From Rheum nobile (lineage: Eukaryota; Streptophyta; Magnoliopsida; Caryophyllales; Polygonaceae): 64,000 nucleotides of DNA. The stretch is taken from assembly GCA_027886185.1 (NCBI GenBank), contig WOAB01000527.1, positions 1,550,001 through 1,614,000 of the forward strand, written 5' to 3'. This document shows positions 1 to 8,909 of this stretch, in pieces (position 1 is the first letter of the stretch; each line of letters begins with the position of its first letter). Under the pieces are notes generated by a model. That model worked only from the letters and a program-made list of their open reading frames with translations, did not search any database and was not told the origin of the DNA. A program made the position numbers and the translations under genes.

Positions 1-19
1 TCCTGCCGCCCAGGGTTCA

Positions 20-96
20 TGGACGGCACGTGGTGCCGCCCAGTGAGTATACGTTTCACTCCCAACGGTCGATGTGGGCTGCACGTAGGGCCGCCC
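20..96. repeat. two 23-bp GC-rich palindromes upstream of the transposase gene
   Basis: Copies lie at 20-42 (TGGACGGCA...TGCCGCCCA) and 74-96 (TGGGCTGCA...GGCCGCCCA), with a half site at 4-12. They sit immediately 5' of the TATA box at 115-122 and the start codon at 178. Each arm contains GCCGCC, the core of the plant GCC box; whether this is used is unknown. Confidence 0.85.
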
Positions 97-114
97 AGTA
101 CAGGTGTAGCCGGC

Positions 115-122
115 TATATAAA
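115..122 (+). promoter_or_regulatory. TATA box of the transposase-OTU gene
   Basis: TATATAAA lies 56 bases before the ATG at 178 and directly after two 23-bp palindromes. Position and sequence fit a plant TATA box; the transcription start itself is not visible. Confidence 0.6.
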
Positions 123-177
123 TTAGGGATGGTGGTATTGTATTGTATCCAAATCTAGAAACTCATTTTCATAATAA

Positions 178-3100
178 ATGTCGTCGTCAAGCGGTTCTGG
201 TTGGAGGGGATTGTCGAAGTCCTCTTCGAGCGCTAACACATCTGTAGATGATGAGGGTGATTTGCAGGCGCCAATTTTTCCCGAGTACTTCAAGGTATGT
301 AATATTGTAATTTTTACTGTATAAAATAATTAGATCTTAAATATACTTAGTCTTTGAAATGTTAAACTGTTTTGAAATAATATTTAATTTGTTGATATTA
401 GTTTTTAGAAATTTAATTATTAATTAGTCTCTAATGTGGTAATTTTTGTATATAAATAGGGTGATTCTAGTGATGATGGATTTATAGCTATCGACTTCTC
501 ATCCCATTTTACTACTACTGAGATATTTCCTAGTAAGGAAGGATTGAGAGATTGGGTGCAAAGGGTAGGTTTTAGTCTTTTTATGTTGATCACTACTAAA
601 TCATCAAATCCTAAAAAGATTATACTTCACTGTGAGAGATCCGGGTTACCTAGGTCCGGCAAGAAGAAGGTGGTAGTCGATGGTATAAAGGTCAGCCCGA
701 TACGAGTGAATAAAACTAGGTCAAAAAAGAAGGGTTGTCCCTTTTTGCTGCATGATACTTTTAGGGAAGGAAATGTTATTAGAGATCCTGGGTGGACCTT
801 ATCGGTTGTTAGTGGATCCCATAACCATATGCTTTCTACCACCTTGACCGGCCATGCATTTGCTACCCGACTTACGAAGGAGCAGCGTAGGAAAGTGATG
901 ATTGATACTGCGGCGGGTGCAAGACCCAAGGTTATTTCTACACAGCTTAGGAATGAATATTCGAGTGCAACGAGTTCGAGAAATCAGGTGTACACTGTTA
1001 GGGCTAAGGAGAGGTTGAAATCCCTGGGCAATCTGAATGTGACACAATGGTCATTGGGATTTTTGAATGAGAAAGGCTATTTGTTGGACACTGCTACTAA
1101 GACGAGGGAAGATGGGAATGAGGTTTTGGCATGCTTGTTTATTTCTCATCCAGACGCTCGACATTTGTTGTGCATGTTTCCTAATGTCATCATTATGGAT
1201 TCGACCTACAAAACCAACAGGTAAACCTTAGTCTTTTTTGTATTATGTGTAGATAATGGTATTTTCTGCGGGTTTTAATTTTGTTGTTGTTGCATTTATA
1301 GGTACGGTATGCCTCTGTTCCAGATTGTTGGGTTTACTTGCACCAACTACACATATTGCATTGTTCTTGTGTTCATGGAAAGGGAGACGACAAACCACTA
1401 TGCATGGGCGCTGAGACGATTGAAGTGGTTGTACGGGGAGAAAAATCCCGTATGCATCATGTCTGATCGAGAGCTAGGACTGATCAAGGCTGCCAAACTG
1501 GTGTTTCCGAAGGTTCGTCATCACTTGTGCCAGGTCCATGTAGACCGTAATATGAAGGCATATGCTAAGACGATGAAGATTGATGAGAAGAAATTCTCGG
1601 GAAGTGTTCGTCGGGTGATGAGGTCTCACACAAAGGAGGAGTACAGAGAGCGGCTTGCTCACTTTAAGGGGATATGGAGTGAAGGCTTGGTGCGATATGT
1701 GGACCAAACTTGGTTTAATGAGCATAAGAAGAAGCTGGTTGCGGCATGGTGTGATGATGTTCTCCATTTTGCCACAAGAACATCAAACAGGTAACTTTCA
1801 TACAAACATTTGCAATCAAATTGGGTTATAAAATTTATTTATTTAATTGTATACGAATATATTATTTTCAGGGTTGAGGATCAGCACTCTATGCTTAAGG
1901 ACATGATTGAGACATCCGTCGGAGGGTTCAACACACTTGTGCAGCACATCGACAACATGTTTGTTGATCAGCATCGGAAGATCCGATATGAGATGACCAA
2001 GAACTGCACTGCCTTTCCTATGGAGATAGTGAAAGGCCATGAGTGGGTTAAGGTGTTCTTCAAGCGCATCCTTGAAAAGTGCTCTGAAAAATGCCTGAGG
2101 ATGTTGTATGCCCAAGTTGTGTTAGCAAAGGAGGGGAAAATTGGGAACAAATGTGCTAATTTTTGGTGGAGGTCCACACTGGGGCTGCCTTGCCCACACA
2201 CAATTAAGGTCTACGTGGAGACGGGTTATCCGTTAGTGCCTGAAGAGGTTGATATTTTCTGGAAGCAGATCTGATGGGAAGGGGTGGATGCTAAGGATCT
2301 TGATGTCGATGATGGTGTTTCACTGACAGCGGACAATGTCACGGTGGATGACTTCGTTGAAGAGTACTTATGTGGGACAGTTGAGGGATTTGATTTGAAG
2401 AAGATGGCGGAAAAGTGGCGTGAGTCAAAGGACCCTACATCGTGCGATATTCAAGACCCGCCACGTGGCGAGACCAAGAAGGGGAGGCCTAGGATGAATG
2501 CGAGAAAGACCGGTACGAAGAGGAAAATGTGTTGGGACGAGCATGTGGATGCAAACATGAAGAAGGAGAAGCAGAAGATGAAGATGGAGGATGAGGAGCT
2601 GGGAGTGGATGAGGAGGATGAGCCTGCAGAGAAAGAGACGACCAATGTGAAATCGTCCGTTGGATCCCCGGGATCGAAAGGATGCCCTTCTAGCGGACGA
2701 CCTCACAGTGGAGTTTCAATAGCAAAGGGGAGTGCCACTAAACCTGCAAAGCCGAAATCTGCTTCAACCAAGTCCAAGTCGGGTTCAAACAAGCCGGTCA
2801 AGTATCTCGGCTTCAACTGGGGGCACGAGAATATTGATCATTTCATGCTCGCCTACATTTCTGGAGTTCAAAATGTCAAAGGTGATGGTCATTGTGGGTT
2901 CCGTTCTCTTGCCGTTTTGTTGTGTCGCCAAGAAGACGAGTACATTGATGTCCGGTTAGGGCTTTCGAAGCACGTCCAGGCACATGGAGCGAACTACGTA
3001 GCAATTCTTGTGGAGGAAGCGTTGACGTTGGAAGAATTTGTTAGGAAATTGAATTATATTCCTTCACCGTGCACGGCAAACTTCTGGTGTATAATGCCTA

Positions 3101-3506
3101 TTATTGGGTTGGCGTTTGCAACGGAACACCAAGTGGCTGTTGTTGTCTTATCATGGTTCGGACCGCACACATGTCTTCCATTGTGGGCCCCTCCGGGTGC
3201 CGAGCCTCCGACAAAGGTTTATGCGATAGCACATGTAGGCAGGAGAGACCATTACGTACCGGTACGTGGAGTCCTACTCTCTCGTATTTACTTATTCTTT
3301 CATAATTTTTTTAGTAACTGTATTGTTTACGTGTACAGATTTGGCTTGTTAATGACCATTGTCCCATTCCACCGCCTCCAAGACAGTGGCGCATTTATAA
3401 GGATCCAAGTGTTGATGGATGGGATAGTCATGAGCGCTTCAAGGATAGGTTCAAGAATTATGTAGAGGAGCGAGCATATCATGGGCGACCTGACATACTT
3501 ACCTAG
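178..3506 (+). pseudogene. MULE transposase fused to a C-terminal OTU cysteine protease domain, one nonsense codon
   Basis: Exons read as 178-294, 460-1220, 1302-1790, 1872-3261 and 3339-3506; all introns are GT/AG and phases agree. The N-terminal part resembles the zinc-binding/DNA-binding region of MULE proteins. The DDE-type core follows, with MDSTYK near 1196, SDREL near 1466, CQVHVDRN and RVEDQHS. A basic, acidic and Ser/Lys-rich linker (2440-2800) leads to an OTU-like domain with the catalytic box GDGHCGFRSL at 2881-2910 and the matching histidine in RRDHYVPV near 3242-3265. An in-frame TGA at 2272-2274 interrupts an otherwise open exon; a single C-to-T change from CGA would explain it. 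OTU proteases usually cleave ubiquitin chains; a role for this one in transposition is unknown. Palindromes and a TATA box precede the ATG. Confidence 0.85.
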
Positions 3507-3678
3507 GTTTTTTGGATTGTAATCGACTTTATATATGATATTGTATTTCCTTTTGTGTGAAAGTTTGATTGAGATTGATCGTATATTGTGTTTTTAATCA
3601 TTTGTTTTTGAGAATTGAAAAAAATCGGGAAAATGCTATACGAGACAACAATATTACTAATCATTAACAAAAACACGT

Positions 3679-4191
3679 TCACGAAAACATTAAAGCGTAC
3701 ACTAGTTTAACATGAAACATAAAAAAAGCTATCCAATCCCCGTCCGAATCGGCCTCCCCGCCATCATCATAGCTGCCGTTGTCCACCACAGATTCCGGAT
3801 CTTCTAAAAGACCGGGGATATGGCGTCTCGGGTGTGCAGACTCTGTGTAAATGGGAACTGGAACACCAGGTTTGTAAAGAGCCATAATTTTAGCTATCTG
3901 ATCCTCGTGTACCACCTCATAGAGTCGTGGAGGATCCACGCCTGCTGGAAAGTAAAAAATCCGACCAGGGGGAACCCCGTCTCCAGGCTCGAGATGGTAA
4001 AATAACGCCAAGTACAAGAAGAAACCTAATGACAACCCCCCCTCTCCAGGCTCGAGATCCCCCATCTGCAACGTGCGGACCTCGCCACCTTCGTAGCCAT
4101 GAAAAAACATGTCCATTCCACTTCGTTGGCGTATCATTCGATTGTAGGTGATTCGCCCATTTTCGTAAACTTCGAGAACCAAAGGCGCCAT
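3679..4191 (-). CDS. unrecognised 170-aa protein of the MULE
   Basis: An ATG at 4191 opens a 170-codon frame that starts MAPLVLEVYENGRITYN. The middle is rich in Gly, Pro and aromatic residues (GGLSLGFFLYLALFYHLEPG), the 120-150 region is acidic, and no catalytic motif or signal peptide is evident. It lies tail-to-tail with the transposase gene. Its own TATA box (4256-4249, read on this strand) sits just downstream of four palindromes, as at the other genes of this element, which argues it is expressed rather than a chance ORF. The N-terminal sequence loosely recalls the short beta-rich N-terminal modules of some MULE proteins, but I do not recognise the family and assign no function. Confidence 0.6.
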   Translation of the reverse strand: MAPLVLEVYENGRITYNRMIRQRSGMDMFFHGYEGGEVRTLQMGDLEPGEGGLSLGFFLYLALFYHLEPGDGVPPGRIFYFPAGVDPPRLYEVVHEDQIAKIMALYKPGVPVPIYTESAHPRRHIPGLLEDPESVVDNGSYDDGGEADSDGDWIAFFMFHVKLVYALMFS

Positions 4192-4248
4192 TACCTTAAA
4201 TAGAACCGAAGAAAAGTTTGTGAGGAGTGGAAATTGTGTGTGGGGCCG

Positions 4249-4256
4249 TATTTATA
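4249..4256 (-). promoter_or_regulatory. TATA box for the minus-strand 170-aa gene
   Basis: TATAAATA on the minus strand, 58 bases upstream of the ATG at 4191. It is one half of a divergent promoter with the TATA box at 4428-4435; the palindrome cluster lies between them. Confidence 0.6.
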
Positions 4257-4274
4257 GGCTAAATAGGACCGTTG

Positions 4275-4420
4275 TGGGCGGCCCACAGAGCAGCCCATGA
4301 GGGTACTGGGCGACACACAGTGCCGCCCATAGGCATCTTGGGCGGCACACAGTGCCGCCCATATCATTTCATCACCACAACTCCGCTGTACAGCCCATGG
4401 GCTGCACACTGTGCCGCCCA
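4275..4420. repeat. cluster of four 23-bp palindromes in a divergent promoter
   Basis: Copies at 4275-4297, 4307-4329, 4339-4361 and 4398-4420. The first three are spaced exactly 32 bp start to start, about three helical turns, so bound proteins would face the same side. The best copy is TGGGCGGCA-CACAG-TGCCGCCCA. TATA boxes flank the cluster on both sides. Confidence 0.9.
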
Positions 4421-4427
4421 AGATGCC

Positions 4428-4435
4428 TATAAATA
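4428..4435 (+). promoter_or_regulatory. TATA box driving the hairpin transcript
   Basis: TATAAATA within GCCTATAAATAGGCC, 8 bases after the last palindrome of the cluster. A leader with a possible small intron follows (donor GTAAGA near 4524, acceptor TTTTAG near 4615) before the hairpin. Confidence 0.6.
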
Positions 4436-4673
4436 GGCCATACGGGGTCCCCTTTCTACCAAGCTTGTCTCACCCAAAGAGGCAAGCTTTCACATCCAAG
4501 AGGAAGGGATGTGTTTGATCGCGGTAAGAAAAATAAATATATGTATTTTATTGATTATTTACGCTATTAGGTTGTAGTATTCGTTGGAATCTAAATAAAT
4601 AATATTTTATTTTAGATACAAGAATTCAATATCGTGGGTTTCGTCGTCTAGCATTTTCAGAACTTCAGTCCCG

Positions 4674-5181
4674 GAGGAACACAGTCAACCACCTTTTCCA
4701 CCTTCACTAGTGAGCTTAAACCGAACTGTCTTGTATTCATTGTAGACTCACGTCATGTTGTGGTCATTTCTAACAGTGCGTTAAGATGGATGCGATTGCC
4801 TTGTGGTCATTATCCTCTTGACCGAGTCAAGAGTCCTAGGACGAACCTCCTTCGGCCATGTCGTGCATGCTGAGCTGCTCTTTTTTCCTCGCTGCAGCAC
4901 AGAAAAACATGGGATCTTCAAATTTCGGTATTTGTAGGATTTCAAGTTTTTCTGTTATGCAGCAAGAAAAAAAGAGCAGATCAGCATGAACGACATGGCC
5001 CAAGGAGGTTCGTCCTAGGACTCTTGACTCGGTCAAGAGGATAATGTCCACAAGGCAATCGCATCCATTTTAACGCACTGTTGAAAATGACCACAACATG
5101 ACGTGAGTCTACAATGAATACAAGACAGTTCGGTTTAAGCTCACTAGTGAAGGTGGAAAAGGCGGTTGTTTGTGTTCCTCT
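4674..5181 (+). ncRNA. long hairpin locus, about 236-bp arms
   Basis: Left arm about 4674-4909 and right arm about 4946-5181 are inverted copies with only scattered mismatches, around a 36-bp loop. The arms begin GAGGAACACA and contain the palindromic stretch CTCTTGACCGAGTCAAGAG. Such a transcript would fold into a nearly perfect double strand, a substrate for Dicer-like enzymes making 21-24 nt RNAs. One arm read on + has an open frame containing SELKPNCLVFIVDSRH, so the arms may derive from a captured gene. It is preceded by a TATA box and palindromes. Whether it is transcribed is not shown by sequence. Confidence 0.7.
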
Positions 5182-5392
5182 TGACCAAGTCAAGAGTCCT
5201 AGGACGAACCTCCTTGGGCCATGGCGTACATGCTGATCTGCTCTTTTTTCCTGGCTGCAGCACAGAAAAACATGGGATCTCCATATTTCAGTATTTGTAG
5301 GATTTTAAGTTTTTCTGTGATGCAGCTAGGAGAAGGAGCATATCAGCATGAACGCCGTGGTCCTAGGAGGTTCATCCTGGGCTCTTGAGTGA
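5176..5392 (+). ncRNA. second, shorter hairpin derived from the first
   Basis: Bases about 5176-5268 repeat the inner half of the left arm of the preceding hairpin, and about 5310-5392 form the imperfect inverted partner ending in GGGCTCTTGAG. The stem has more mismatches than the first hairpin, as in young MIRNA-like foldbacks. Confidence 0.6.
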
Positions 5393-5464
5393 ATGTATAT
5401 GTATAGTGCAAGAGTTGTGTATGTCATTTGTTCCAGTGTGTATGTATTTTTTTTTAAGTGTGTA

Positions 5465-5596
5465 AGCCATCAGTGAATGTATATGTGTTTTTAGAATTTG
5501 TACGTGTTTTTAGTATGTGTATGTAATTTAAGCCATCGGTGAATGTATATGTGTTTTTAGAATTTGTACGTGTTTTTAGTATGTGTATGTAATTTA
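5465..5596. repeat. 66-bp tandem duplication
   Basis: Units 5465-5530 and 5531-5596 differ by about one base. The unit begins AGCCATC(A/G)GTGAATG. It is non-coding as far as I can tell, although its length keeps a 22-residue frame open on the minus strand. Confidence 0.85.
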
Positions 5597-5797
5597 AGAA
5601 TATACATGTGTTTTTTAGAAATAACGTACGAAAATCCAACAAACCAATAAGCAAAGAACTAAAACTAGAAACGACGGAACAAATTAGAAACGACGGAACA
5701 AATATCTAAATACGAAACCAATAAAGCCAAAAGTCATACTTAATTTACTGGAATTTCAATCCCCAAAAACGTACAAACACAAAAGTCAAAAGTCATA

Positions 5798-8500
5798 CTA
5801 CGAACTCTCCGTCTCACTATCAGATGAGTCATCTAGATGTGGAGTGGAAGCACAAGCTAAGGACACACCCGAACCCACGCCCGGTGCCCATACTGGAGGA
5901 ACATAAGAGGTCGGCTGAGACGATGCCTGCTGAGCTGCTGCACGCTCTTCCGCCATCCTAGATGATTCGGCTCTCTCAAATATAGTAGCGTATGCACTAT
6001 ATACATGGGAAGGCAATACGTACATCCTCTGGCCTATACTCGTTCAGAATTCGTCTGTAGTGTGACTGGTCACGGGAGGACCGGAGAGGTGTCCGGCCAA
6101 TGCAGTATCGTCCAGCGCGTCGGAGGTCGTCGTCCGCACCTTCCTTGAGGTTAGGGTTGCCCGGAAAGTATACAAAGCACGTCCAAATCCAAACCTGCGT
6201 ACAGAGAAAGAAAACCATTAGTTATAAACAATTCAATAATGTATATTAATAATCTAAATTATAATTTAACTATATTAAATGACTACCTCCAAAAGACGTG
6301 CGCAACCGGCGAACTGTGCAGCTCCGTGCCGAGAACCCTCTCTGAGGTTCCTATAAAGGAGAGCCAGAACCCCGGTACCCCAAGCAGTATGAACAACACG
6401 CTCCCAGTCCACAAAAAGAGTTAGCAGTGTGGTCTTCAGCTCATTCGTTGACTTGTCAACGAAGATGCTAGCCGACATGGCGTGCCATAAGAAACCGGCT
6501 GCTATATCCTCTGGGTAGGCACCCTCCTCAATCATCCGCATCACATGCCTCCCAAGCTGGAATTGCTTGACCCAACCCTTCCTAAGGTCGCGGACCATGT
6601 CAGCATCATCCTCATCATAGCTGTAGTCCGAATCTATCCCAAATAAATAGCCGAACAAAGCCTCACACTCCGCCATCTCCCTATCATGACCGGTCCATGG
6701 TGACGTCACCTCAAATCCCTCGATTGGCAGCCCTAAAATCATCAGCACGTCATGTAGAGTAGGAGCTATCTCGCCCCAAGGAAAGTGAAAGGTGTTCGCC
6801 TCTGGATGCCATCTCTCAACGAATGCTGAAATGAGGTTGTGATCAACATTGCCGAACTGCAAATCAAGTAAACCTGTCAACCCCGTCTGTTGCGCAATCC
6901 AAAACCAGGAACCCTCCACAGGGACCCCTCTAGGAATACGATCCCTCCAAAATGCAAACTGCATAGGGCGTGTCTGAACCCTCAAACTCCTAACAATGTC
7001 CTCGGGTGGGTCCAACGACGCCTTCGTCCATATCAGCTCTGCAATGTGCGTATCAAAGTTCCTCAACAAAGATACAAGCTGCTCAGCTGGCTCATGCGGA
7101 GATGGGGCCTGTGTGGCTGGCTCAGACTGAGACGGGGCATGCTGAGATGGCTCATGATGTGGAGATGGGGTATGCGGACATGGGCCATACTGAGTCTCCT
7201 GTGTGGCTGGCTCAGGCTGAGACGGGGCCTGCTGAGATGCCTCACACGGAGATGGGACATGCTGCTCATGTGACTCCTCCAGAGATAGCCGCTGCTGAGG
7301 TGAGTCATCAAGATGTGGGTCCTCCTGATGTGACTGCTGAGGTGGGTCCTCCATAATCACGTCCTCAACTGAGCGGATGAGACCAACATCGTCCTCACTA
7401 GCGCCCTCACTATCGGCCTCACTATGGCCCTGCAATACACCGCCAACCCTCCTCTTGCGAGCAGATGCAGTAGTAGGGCGACTATCTCGATCGGACCGTG
7501 CGATCTTACCCAAAACTTCCTATTTTCGCATAAAAAATATAGAAAATTGTTTTCTTACAAACAAAATCAATATATTAAAATTTTCATAACAATGACATAT
7601 TTAATATTACAGTATAATTATCGCGATTTACCTATACTATTTTTTATAATGATTAAATACAATAAAAACCAAATTTACAAATATAACTATATTCATTTTA
7701 CCCACTATAACCTATTTACATATGTCCAAATATTATTTTCTTACAAACAAAATAATATATTAAATTTTCATTACAATGATATATTTAATATTATTTAACA
7801 CTATAATTGAGTCTATTACCTATACTATTTTTTATCAGATAATGATTTAATAATCTAAAATCCAAGTATATATAAATCTACAAGTGCAGTAACAATTTAA
7901 TTAAATAAATTAGATTTAACGATTACAAATTTAAAAAACACCATACCTTTTCAGTTGGCCTCCGTTCATATTTTCGCTTTTGGCGAACGGGAATTTCACC
8001 CAAGTCTGACATATCTTGATGAGCAACCGCGCACGCGACGTCAAAGGCATTCTCCGCCGCAATATCGCCCTCCTCGCCCAAAAACCCCCAATATCGCCCT
8101 CCTCGACATCGGTTATGGGCGGCACCACGAGCGGCCCAGATTCCTCCATAGTGGGCGGCACGCTGTGCAGCCCAGCCTCGCCTCCCTCCTCGGCCCCCGC
8201 TTCGCCTCCTTCCTCCGCCAGCCTCGCTTCCTCCACCGCGTCCCTTGCTTCAGCCGCCTCCTCCGCCGCGTCGCCACCCCTCTCCCCCAGCCTCGCCTCC
8301 TCCAACGCCTCGTCGCTGCTGCCCCCCGTCAAACAGAGATTGTCCGCCGCCGCCGCCAACGTCGAATCGGCCGTCGATTCTGGTACATCGCCGCCGTCTC
8401 CGCCAAGAACTCCTGCCGCAGCCATCTGATTTTCCGTCTGTTCTTCCTCCGCCAAGAACTCCCATATGTCGTCAACCGAAAATTCGCCACCGGAATCCAT
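5798..8500 (-). pseudogene. plant mobile domain (PMD) protein gene, frameshifted
   Basis: Read on the minus strand. Exon 1 is 8500-7947 (MDSGGEFSVDD..., acidic, Ala/Glu-rich). A large exon ends at 6287, the next begins at 6194, and the last frame ends at 5798. The PMD core is clear: LISAFVERWHPEANTFHF, GEIAPTLHDVLMILGLP near 6760, and WIWTCFVYFP after the 6287/6194 splice. Plant mobile domains occur in transposons and in the host MAIN/MAIL proteins; they are not catalytic as far as known. Two problems: the obvious exon 1 donor (phase 2) does not match the frame of the next exon, and near 6025 the reading must shift to continue into YVLPSHVYSAYATIF. I therefore call it broken. Palindromes lie upstream (8579-8909) and inside exon 1. 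Confidence 0.7.
8116..8174. repeat. two 23-bp palindromes inside the PMD coding exon
   Basis: Copies at 8116-8138 and 8152-8174. On the minus strand they encode the related peptides PLVVPP and LHSVPP, so the DNA motif has been kept within coding sequence. Confidence 0.8.
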
Positions 8501-8578
8501 TTTCGCTCTCGAACTCTGGAAATCGCGATCGGAGAAGACGACCCTGGGCGGCTTTTAATAACGCCGAGAAGACGACCC

Positions 8579-8909
8579 TGGGCGGCAAGCTGTGCCGCCC
8601 ACGTTTCAATTTCAAATTCGCCCTTTGGCGGGAAGCTGTGCCGCCCACAATTTTGGGTTTACACTTGGCGGCTTACCGTGCCGCCGAGTTTTAACCCGGT
8701 TTCCAGAAAACCATATTTTAATTTTAAAATAAATAAATTAAATTACAAAACCGGGTTCTACAAAAACCTAAAAATCTGGGCGGCAATATGTGCCGCCCAG
8801 GTACAATTCGGGTTCATAAAAAACCGTTTTGCATGGGCGGCATTAGGTGCCGCCCATGTGCAAATCGGGTTTTTGGAAGGATATTCTGGGCGGCATGTAG
8901 AGCCGCCCA
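8579..8909. repeat. six 23-bp palindromes upstream of the PMD gene
   Basis: Copies at 8579-8601, 8625-8647, 8665-8687, 8777-8799, 8834-8856 and 8887-8909, with a half site near 8545. The last three fit TGGGCGGCA-N5-(T/A)GCCGCCCA; those at 8625 and 8665 are degenerate. They occupy the promoter side of the minus-strand PMD gene (ATG at 8500). Confidence 0.9.

Larger units (their letters stand above)
1..8909. mobile_element. Mutator-like element with transposase-OTU, PMD gene and hairpin locus (left end outside window)
   Basis: The segment holds a MULE-type transposase gene (178-3506), a small unknown ORF on the opposite strand (4191-3679), a long hairpin locus (4674-5392) and a plant mobile domain gene on the minus strand (8500-5798). 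They are bound into one unit by 14 copies of a 23-bp palindrome, TGGGCGGCA-N5-TGCCGCCCA, seen only within 20-8909. No terminal inverted repeat was found: the left end is probably beyond base 1, and the right end is placed at the last palindrome by inference. It could be two neighbouring or nested elements of one family. Several lesions (a nonsense codon in the transposase, a frameshift in the PMD gene) suggest it is no longer autonomous. Confidence 0.7.
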
